A stretch of 64,000 nucleotides of DNA from contig NZ_CP094970.1 in the NCBI RefSeq assembly GCF_025790165.1, positions 3,224,001 through 3,288,000 of the forward strand, read 5' to 3'. This document shows positions 17,270 through 25,800 of the stretch, in pieces. The first letter of the stretch is position 1. Each line of letters begins with the position of its first letter. Source of the DNA: Solicola gregarius. GTDB lineage: Bacteria > Actinomycetota > Actinomycetes > Propionibacteriales > Nocardioidaceae. The notes under the pieces were generated by a model. That model was not told where the DNA came from. It worked only from the letters and a program-made list of their open reading frames with translations, and searched no databases. The position numbers were made by a program, and so were the translations under genes.

Positions 17270-17734
17270 TCACGCGGCAACGCGCTCCTCGGCGAACACG
17301 TGGGTGCGGTACGCCCAGAAGCGGAACACCGTGCCGAGCACCAGCCCGAACCCGTTCGCGGCGATGTTGTCGGCGAGCGGCGACGTGAAGCCGAAGAGAT
17401 AGTGCGACACGCCTAGGCAGGCGACGGAGATGCCCATGCCGATCACGTTGAAGATCACGAAGAGCACGACCTCGCGATGCTGCTTGTCCTGGGAGCGGCC
17501 CCGCCAGGTCCAGTGTCGGTTGCCGACGTACGTCACCAGCATCGCGACCGTGACCGAGATGATCTTGGCCGTCAGGGGCTTGTGCTCGAGGAGGCCGGGC
17601 TCACCGGCGTACCGGAGCAGGTTGAAGATGCCGACGTCGGTGATGTAGCCGGCCAGGCCGACGAGACCGAAAACGACGATCTCCGAGCGCAGCCCGGTCG
17701 GCTTCGGCGGGGCGAGGGTGGAGGTCCCGGACAC
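17270..17734 (-). CDS. GtrA family membrane protein
   Basis: 154 aa with four transmembrane helices: EIVVFGLVGLAGYITDVGIF, ISVTVAMLVTYVGNRHWTW, VVLFVIFNVIGMGISVACLG and NGFGLVLGTVFRFWAYRTHV. N-R-x-W-T-W after helix 2 and F-R-F-x-x-Y-x-x-V-F at the end are GtrA marks. Such proteins flip or help transfer lipid-linked sugars (undecaprenyl-phosphate sugars) in cell-wall decoration. The GTG start at 17734 is chosen because the usual short tail then precedes helix 1; longer upstream readings are low-complexity. The gene ends 3 bases from the convergent cyclase stop. Confidence 0.87.
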   Translation of the reverse strand: MSGTSTLAPPKPTGLRSEIVVFGLVGLAGYITDVGIFNLLRYAGEPGLLEHKPLTAKIISVTVAMLVTYVGNRHWTWRGRSQDKQHREVVLFVIFNVIGMGISVACLGVSHYLFGFTSPLADNIAANGFGLVLGTVFRFWAYRTHVFAEERVAA

Positions 17735-17852
17735 GGGATCGACACTACCGGACGGGGCCCAAGGGCCTGTGCAGGTGCTCGCTCGCGACCGTCGGGGTGT
17801 ACGACCGGACTGCGGCGCGCGTTCGCACCCGCCGCGCACTAGGGTGGCGGCG

Positions 17853-19016
17853 ATGAGCGAACCCACCAATCCCACCGACGCTCCGACCCTCGCCGTGATC
17901 GGCGGCGGGCAGCTGGCGCGGATGATGCAGCAGGCGGCGGTCGGCCTCGGAGTGCCGATCCGGCTGCTGGCCGAGGGGCCCGGCGTCAGCGCCGCGCAGG
18001 TGGTCCGCGATCCGCTTGTCGGCGACTACCGCGACCTTGCGACGCTGCGCGAGGTGGCGGCCGACTGCGCGGTGGTGACGTTCGACCACGAGCACGTGCC
18101 TCCCGAGCATCTGCGCGCGCTCGACGCCGAGGGACACGCGTGCCGGCCCGGGCCGCACGCCTTGCTGTACGCACAGGACAAGTACGAGATGCGCGCTCGG
18201 CTCACCGAGCTCGGTGCTCCGTGTCCGCGCTGGGCGCTCGTCGACGACGTCGCCGACGTCGAGAAGTTCGCGGCGGTGGGCGACGGCCTCCCGGTCGTGC
18301 TGAAGACGACCCGCGGCGGTTACGACGGCAAGGGCGTCTGGTTCGTACGTACACCCGAGGATGCGGCAGAGGCGTTCGCGTCGGGCGCACGAATCCTGGC
18401 CGAGGAACGCGTCGACTTCGTCCGCGAGCTGTCCGCACTGGTTGCCCGCTCGCCGTCGGGACAGGTGGCCGCGTACCCGATCGTGGAGTCCCGGCAGCGC
18501 GACGGCATCTGCCACGAGGTGATCGCGCCGGCACCGGCGATCGACCACAACCTCGCCGTCGAGGCGCAGCAGCTGGCGATCCGGATCGCCAGCGAGCTCG
18601 ATGTCGTCGGCATCCTCGCGGTCGAGATGTTCGAGACCAGCGCGGGCGTACTCGTCAACGAGCTCGCGATGCGCCCGCACAACACCGGGCACTGGAGCAT
18701 CGACGGCGCGATCACGAGCCAGTTCGAGAACCACCTGCGCGCGGTGCTCGACCTGCCGTTGGGTGATCCGGCGCCACGGTCGCGGTGGTCGGTGATGGTC
18801 AACATCCTGGGCGGCACGGTCGGCCGGCTGTACGACGGCTACCCGCATGTGATGGCGCGCGACTCGCGCATCCGCGTGCACCTGTACGGCAAGTCGGTAC
18901 GACCCGGCCGCAAGGTCGGCCACGTCACGGCGTACGGCGACGACCTCGAGGACGTACTGACGCGCGCCAGACACGCGGCCGGCTGGTTTGCCGGCGAGAT
19001 CGAGGAGGACGCATGA
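17853..19016 (+). CDS. purK: N5-carboxyaminoimidazole ribonucleotide synthase
   Basis: 387-aa ATP-grasp enzyme of purine synthesis: AIR + bicarbonate + ATP gives N5-CAIR. It shows the N-terminal [33 protein letters not shown]-binding [18 protein letters not shown] and the metal-binding/catalytic region [20 protein letters not shown] with the late [17 protein letters not shown]. The start ATG 17853 is preferred since an AGGGTGG precedes it and upstream codons would add a non-homologous Arg-rich stretch. purE follows 115 bases later, with a palindromic repeat in between. Confidence 0.95.
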   Translation: MSEPTNPTDAPTLAVIGGGQLARMMQQAAVGLGVPIRLLAEGPGVSAAQVVRDPLVGDYRDLATLREVAADCAVVTFDHEHVPPEHLRALDAEGHACRPGPHALLYAQDKYEMRARLTELGAPCPRWALVDDVADVEKFAAVGDGLPVVLKTTRGGYDGKGVWFVRTPEDAAEAFASGARILAEERVDFVRELSALVARSPSGQVAAYPIVESRQRDGICHEVIAPAPAIDHNLAVEAQQLAIRIASELDVVGILAVEMFETSAGVLVNELAMRPHNTGHWSIDGAITSQFENHLRAVLDLPLGDPAPRSRWSVMVNILGGTVGRLYDGYPHVMARDSRIRVHLYGKSVRPGRKVGHVTAYGDDLEDVLTRARHAAGWFAGEIEEDA

Positions 19017-19034
19017 CTGTTCGAGAGGCCACAG

Positions 19035-19104
19035 GCCCCCTGGGCATGACGTTTGGGTGCAAGACGCCGGCGTGTCGCCGCGCAAACGTCATGCCCACGG
19101 GGGC
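19035..19104. repeat. Palindromic repeat family, copy B, between purK and purE
   Basis: 70-nt palindrome of the same family as 15226-15294. The left outer arm is GCCCCCTGGGCATGACGTTT (19035-19054) and the right arm AAACGTCATGCCCACGGGGG plus C (19084-19104), with one bulged base; the core GACGCCGGCGTGTC is kept. It lies inside what should be the purK-purE transcript, so it either reduces purE expression, protects the purK 3' end, or is tolerated as a neutral insertion. Confidence 0.82.
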
Positions 19105-19131
19105 GGGCCGCGGGCCGAGCGCGGTCGGCCG

Positions 19132-19620
19132 ATGAACGCCCGGGTCGGCATCGTGATGGGGTCCGACTCCGACTGGCCGACGATGCGAGCGGCCGCCGAT
19201 GCGCTGGCGGAGTTCGAGGTCGCGTACGAGGCCGACGTCGTCTCGGCGCACCGGATGCCTGACGAGATGCTCGCGTACGGTCGCGACGCACACACGCGCG
19301 GCATCGGGGCGATCATCGCCGGCGCCGGTGGAGCAGCGCACCTGCCGGGCATGCTCGCCGCGGTCACGCCGCTGCCCGTCATCGGGGTGCCAGTGCCGTT
19401 GAAGTATCTCGACGGCATGGACTCCCTGTTGTCGATCGTGCAGATGCCGGCGGGCGTACCGGTTGCGACGGTCGCGATCGGCAACGCGCGCAACGCCGGC
19501 CTGCTCGCCGTACGCATCCTCGCGGCCGGCGATGAGACGTTGCGCGACCGGATGCTCGCGTTCCAGCGCGACCTGGCCGACGCTGCGCGCGCCAAGGGCG
19601 CCAGCGTGCGCGGCGACTAA
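19132..19620 (+). CDS. purE: N5-CAIR mutase (class I PurE)
   Basis: 162-aa enzyme converting N5-CAIR to CAIR in purine synthesis. The nucleotide loop [19 protein letters not shown] opens the protein; the catalytic His is in [30 protein letters not shown] and [20 protein letters not shown] are highly conserved. This is the bacterial class I form that works with PurK, which precedes it. The ATG at 19132 gives the usual length. No strong Shine-Dalgarno sequence is seen; GCGGTCGG is the only weak match. Confidence 0.95.
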   Translation: MNARVGIVMGSDSDWPTMRAAADALAEFEVAYEADVVSAHRMPDEMLAYGRDAHTRGIGAIIAGAGGAAHLPGMLAAVTPLPVIGVPVPLKYLDGMDSLLSIVQMPAGVPVATVAIGNARNAGLLAVRILAAGDETLRDRMLAFQRDLADAARAKGASVRGD

Positions 19621-19865
19621 TACCGTCGAGCGGATTAAATGCGCCGAGATCGAAACTCGGTGTTACATTCTCTGGATGCATGTACAGTCCGTAATTGAGT
19701 CCTTACTCTCGGAGAGTAATTCACGTTAAGCGAAGTTGTTGAAACAAAAATTGCGCAGTTTAGACGCGTAGTTTGAATTCGGGACGGGTTTGCCTCTTTT
19801 GCTCCGAGACCCGGTTGCGCAGGGCGACGATTCTCCGGTCGTAACCCCGCACCGGAGGTCCCCCG
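19621..19865 (+). promoter_or_regulatory. AT-rich promoter region and possibly structured leader of the giant secreted protein
   Basis: 245 bases, much richer in AT than the rest. A small hairpin CCGAG-N7-CTCGG (19644-19660) may end the purE transcript. TTACTCTC-g-GAGAGTAA (19703-19719) is a perfect palindrome, probably an operator. TTGAAA at about 19739 with TAGACG about 16 bases later could be a promoter. The leader near the start codon can fold: ACGA-N8-TCGT (19827-19842) forms a stem flanked by GGG/CCC, and the CTCCGG in its loop (19833-19838) is exactly complementary to CCGGAG (19852-19857), which contains most of the ribosome-binding site. I cannot assign it to a known riboswitch class. 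Confidence 0.45.
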
Positions 19866-22800
19866 TTGAGATCCACACCCTCCAGCCGCCGCATCCACGG
19901 TCGCTTCCTACACGTCCTGCTCGGCCTCGCGTTGCTGCTGGGCCTCACGGCCATCACACCCGCGTACGCGAGCGCATCGGCGAGCCACGCCCGCCAGGTC
20001 GGTGAGAGCGCACTCGCGCGCCCGGACGCGAAGTCCGTCGCGACGTGCGCAAAGAAGGGCGCGTATCTCGCGCAGTACTACCGCGGCCGACACCTGAAGG
20101 GAAAGCCGGTCAAGGCGCGGTGCGAGAAGCGGGTCGACGCGACGTATCCGAGGGGTAAAGGACCGAAGGGCGTCAACGTCGGCCCGAACAACTTCTCCGT
20201 GAAGTGGACGACCATCGACCACACGAAGGCACGGCGGTACGACTTCCGGGCGGTCGCCGACAACTGGATCTCGATCCGCGTCGACGGCAAACAGGTCGAC
20301 GGTACGCACCAGGCGGGCAGGTACGTCAGCGGCGTGCGCTCGCTCCGTAAGGGCAAGCACACGGTCCAGTTCCGCTACACCAAGCTGGGCGGTGCGGGCT
20401 ACGTGCGGGGCGAGTACGTCAGGGCGCCGGACAAGAAGGCGCCGCGTACGCCGCGCTCGCTGAGGGCGAAGGCGGGCGACTCGTCCGTCGCTCTGCGCTG
20501 GAAGGGCAGCAACGAGATCGACCTGCGCGGTTACCTCGTCTACCACGGCAGTAAGAAGCTGGCCGAGGTCAAGGGCACGAGGTTCACCGACACGAAAGCC
20601 GAGAACGGCAAGGACTACACGTACCGGGTCCGGTCGATCGACTACCGCGGCAACCAGTCCGGTCGCAGCAACGCGGACACGGCGACGCCGAAGGACGAGA
20701 CGGCTCCCGCGATGCCGCAGGGGCTCGCCGCCGTAGAAGGTGACGGCAAGGTCGACCTGAGCTGGGAGGAGGACTCCGGGTCGGACGTTGAGAAGTACCT
20801 CATCTACCGCGACGACATAGAGATCGACACGGTGACGGGCGGCCAGACCTCGTACCTCGACGCCGATGTCGTCAATGGCACCACCTACAGGTACGAGATC
20901 GTGGCAGTCGACGAGGCCGGCAACCCGTCCGAGCGGTCCGCGCCGAAAGACGCGACGCCGGAGGACAGGACGGCACCACAGATACCGGACGGTCTGACGG
21001 CGAACGAGGCGAACGACGCGGTTGTACTGGACTGGAACGACAATCCCGATGACACAGTGCATTACGACGTGTACAGAGCCGACAATGCGAACGTAGACAC
21101 CACCGGAACACCGATCAGCCCGGAGGACCTGGCTGAGTCGACTTTCACGGACACCGACGTCGAGGTCGACTCGATGTACTACTACCGCGTGGTCGCGGTC
21201 GACGGCAACGGCAATCGATCGGAGCCGTCGGAGATCGCCAGCATCACCGTCGGCGACCAGGAGGCGCCACTCGCGCCGACCGAGCTCGCCGCGACCGCGG
21301 GTGACGGCCAGGTCGACCTGGAGTGGGCCGCCAGCGCGTCGGACGACGTTGCGGGCTACCGGATCTACCGTGCGACGACGCCGACCGTCGACATCGCGCC
21401 AGCGAATCTCATCGACGGCCTCGGCAACGTCGCCGAGTACAGCGACCAGGACGTCGAGAACGACACGACGTACTACTACGCCGTCGTCACCGTCGACCAG
21501 GCCGGCAACGCATCGCCCTCGAGCGAGATCGCGTCGGCAACACCGACCGATACGACGGCGCCCGGCGCACCGGCCGGCCTCGCCGCGACCGGCGGCGACG
21601 GGCTCGTCGAGCTCGCCTGGGACGCGAGTGCGGATTCGGACGTCACCGGTTACCGGGTCTACCGTGGCGACACGGCCGATGTGGCGACAGGTGTCGGCGC
21701 GACTCCGATCTCGGGGGACACGCCGCTCGCGACGCTGGCGTACACGGACACGGACGTGGATAACGACTCCACGTACTTCTACGTGGTCGTCGCGGTCGAC
21801 GGCCATGGCAACGTCTCGGCGGCGTCCGACGCCGCGAGTGCGACGCCTTCGGACACCACGCCGCCGGGCGCGCCGACCGGACTGGTCGCTACCCCCGGTG
21901 ACGGTGAGGTCGCGCTCGACTGGGACGACAGCGCCGACGCTGACTTCGACCACTTCGCGGTCTACCGCACCACGGATGTCAACGCCCTGGTCGACGACGA
22001 TCCGATCGCCGAGCCGGAGACGTCGGAGTACGCGGATACGGACGTGGAGAACGGGACGACGTACCACTACACCGTCGTCGCCGTCGACACGCACGGCAAC
22101 ACGTCGCCGGAGTCGGACAGCGTCGACGCGACTCCGGTGGACGAGTCCGCTCCGGCGTTGCCGAGCGGTCTTTCCGCGACGGCGTCCGCTAGTGCGATCG
22201 ACCTTGCCTGGGACGAGAACGGGGAGTCGGATCTCGCGGGATACAACGTGTTCCGCGCCGAGGTTCCCGAGGTGCCGACCGATGGTGATCCGCTCAACGA
22301 CGGGCTGCTGACCGAGCCTGCGTTCAGTGACGACGCGGCGAGCACCGGTACGCAGTACTTCTACGTGGTCGTCGCCGTCGATGACGACGGCAACGTGTCG
22401 GCGCCGTCCGAGGCCGCCGACGCGACCATCGCGGCCCCGGAGCCGGTGCACGAGAAGTACAGCTTCACCACCACGGCCGACACCGCTGTTCCGGCCGGCT
22501 ACACCAAGAACGACGGCTCGGCCTGGACCGACCCCGCCGGGATCGGCTGGGTGACCGAGGCGAGCCTCGACGCGGAGGAGCACGAGCCGCTCGACCTGAC
22601 CAAGAACACCCGCGTACGCAACGCGCGCCAGGGTGTCAGCGAACTGCAACGACGGCTGATCCACATGCATTACGGAGATGTGGAGACTCCCGACACCACC
22701 ACCACGCAGACGGCCGGCGCATTCGAGCGGTCGGTCCCCGACGGCTGGTACCAGGTCAAGGTCTCGGTCGGCGACCAGCCGGGCGGCCCCGGCTACGACA

Positions 22801-25800
22801 GCCAGCACACGATCAACGTCGAGGGCGAGACAGCGATCGACGGGTTCCAGGGCAGTGCCGCCAAGGAGTTCGAGACCGGGACCGCCACGGTGGAGGTGAC
22901 CGACGGTCGGCTGACCGTCGACGCCATCGGCGGCACCAACACCAAGCTGAACTATCTGGAGCTGGACGCCACCGACGAGCCCGACACCGAAGCTCCGGCG
23001 GCCCCGACGGGCGTGAGCGCGACGGCCGGTGACGCACAGATCGACGTGACGTGGGACGAGAGCGGCGAGGAGGATCTGGCCGGCTACAACGTCTACCGCG
23101 GCGAGTCGGCCGACGTCTCGACCGACGGAGACCCGATGAACACCGAGCTGCTCACCGCACTGTCGTTCCGCGACGACACGGCCGAGCCGGGCACGGAGTA
23201 CTTCTACGTGGTCACCGCGCTCGACGACTCGGGCAACGAGTCGGACGCGTCCGAACCGTCAGCGGGCGCAACAGTCCCCGCGGGTGCGGAGGTGCACGAC
23301 AAGTTCAGCTTCACCACATCCGCGGACACCGATGTGCCCGACGGGTACACGAAGAACGATGGTTCGCCGTGGACCGATGCGGCCGGCCTCGGCTGGGTCG
23401 AGGAGGAGAGCCTCGACAGCGCGGACCACACGCCGCTGGACCTCACCAGAAACACCCGCATCCGCCCTCGGGCCAGCATCGGCGCGTTGCAGAACCGCCT
23501 GATCCACCTGCACTACGGCGACATCGTGCCGGCGAGTACGAACGGCGAGCCGACGCCGGGTGCATTCGAGCTGGCCGTGCCGGACGGCTGGTACGAGGTC
23601 AAGGCGAGTGTCGGGGATCAGCCGGGCGGTGCCAAGGCCGGCTGCCCTGAGCCCTGCTACGACAGCGTGCACCGGGTCAACGTCGAGGGCCAGACGGCGA
23701 TCAGTGACTTCCAGGCGACGGCGGACAGCGAGTTCAAGATCGGTACGACGATCGTCGAGGTGACCGACGGGCGACTGACGGTCGACTCCATCGGCGGCAA
23801 CAACACCAAGCTGAACTACCTCGAGGTCGACAGCACCGACGAGCCGGCCGAGCCGGACGTACATCAGAAGGTGCGGTTCGCCGACCAGGCGAGTACGCCG
23901 CCCGCCGGATACCTGAAGGACTTCGGGCAGGCGTACGGCGAACGCACGGGCGAGGACCAGGGCGCCGGCCTGTCGTACGGTTGGCTCGAGCTCGGCACCG
24001 ATGATCCGGTGAGCCTGGTCGGGAACGGGCGTAACCGGTTGACCGATCCGACTCCTCCACCTTCCGGAACACCCGAGCTGCGCGCCGGGCTGATGCACAT
24101 GCAGCTGCCCGAGAACGCGACGAACGGCGTTGATACGCCGGGCGACTGGGCGATGGCGGTTCCCGACGGCACGTACGACGTCGAGGTGTCGGTCGGTGAC
24201 GCCGGCACCGCGGTCGACAGCGAGCACTGGCTCAACCTCGAAGGCCAGAACGCGATCGCGGCGTTCGTGCCGACGGGCGGCGCCGGATCGGCGACGCACC
24301 ACACGACTGCGGAGCGCACGGTCACGGTCTCGGACGGTGAGCTGACCGTGTCACCCGAGGGCGGAACGAACACCAAGATCAACTGGGTGACGATCGACAG
24401 CGTTCCCGGCTCGAGTGACCGGCCGTCCGTTCGCGCGACGACGCCTGCGAACCTTGCGACCGATGTCGATCCGAAGTCGACGAGCGTCGTGAGCGACCTC
24501 GACCTCGTCGATGGCGGCGTCGAGCCCGACACGTTGGACGGTGGCACGGTCACCCTCACCAAGGTGGCGGACGACAGTGCGATGGACGGCACCGCGTACA
24601 CCAGCGGTGGGGCCGACACGATCGGCTTCGCGCCGGCGGCCGAGCTGGAGGCGGACACGCTCTACCGCTTCGAGGTCACCGACGGCGTCGAGGATGTCGA
24701 CGGGAACGCGTTCCTGCCGTACTCGATGGTGTTCGAGACGGGCACGTCCGAGACCGGCGGCGGGCCGGTCGCGTTCGACAAGTCCGACTCCGGTGCCCCG
24801 CGGGGTGCGCAGTACACGTCGGTCGTCAAGGGCCCGGACGGCAAGCTGTACGCCGGTTCGATCACCGGCGAGATCTACCGCTTCGACATCGAATCCGATG
24901 GCACGCTCGCGAACCGGCAGACGATCAACACCGTTAAGAACTACTCGAATGCTGCAGCGAGCGGCGACACGTACCAGAAGGGCACGCGTTCGGTCATCGG
25001 GCTCGCCTTCGACCCATCGTCGACGGCGGACAACCTGATCCTCTGGATCAGCGACAACGCTCCGTACCTCGGTGCGAGCAATGTGCCGGACTCGTCGGGA
25101 CGGATCGCGAAGCTCACCGGGACGAACCTGGAGAACTACACCGCGGTCTTGGAGCACCTGCCGAGATCGGTCAAGGACCACGAGACGAACTCGCTCGCCT
25201 TCGGTCCCGACGGTGCGCTGTACTTCAACCAGGGCGCGAACAACGCGATGGGAGCGCCCGACGGCGCGTGGGCCAACCGGTCGGAGCGGCTGCTGTCTGC
25301 GGCCGTGCTCCGGTTGGACACCTCCAAGCTGCCGTCCGACCTGCCGCTCGACGTGGGCACGGGCGACGCCGGTGACTACGATCCGTTCGCGACGAGCGCG
25401 CCGCTGACGATCTACGGGCACGGCGTACGCAACGCGTACGACCTGGTGTGGCACAGCAACGGGCACCTGTACGTACCCACCAATGGTTCTGCCGCTGGTG
25501 GCAACGTGCCGACCGTGCCGGACCCGTTGCCGGCCGTTTGCGCCCAGCGTCCGGACGGCGGCTACACCGGCCCGAAGGTCGCGGGTGTCGACAACAACCC
25601 CGCCGAGACCGACTACGTCTTCGATATCAAGAAGGGGCAGTACTACGGACATCCGAACCCGTCGCGTTGCGAGTACGTGCTGAACAACGGCAACCCGACG
25701 GCCGGCGCGGACCCGTTCGAGAACAGCAAGTACCCCGTCGGTACGCAGCCTGACCCGAACTACGCGCTGTCCGACGTGTACGACGCCGGGAGTCACGCGA

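Noticed and set aside
19741-19865. Leader as a c-di-AMP (ydaO) or c-di-GMP riboswitch
   Set aside because: The conserved core sequences of these classes are not present; only self-pairing can be shown.
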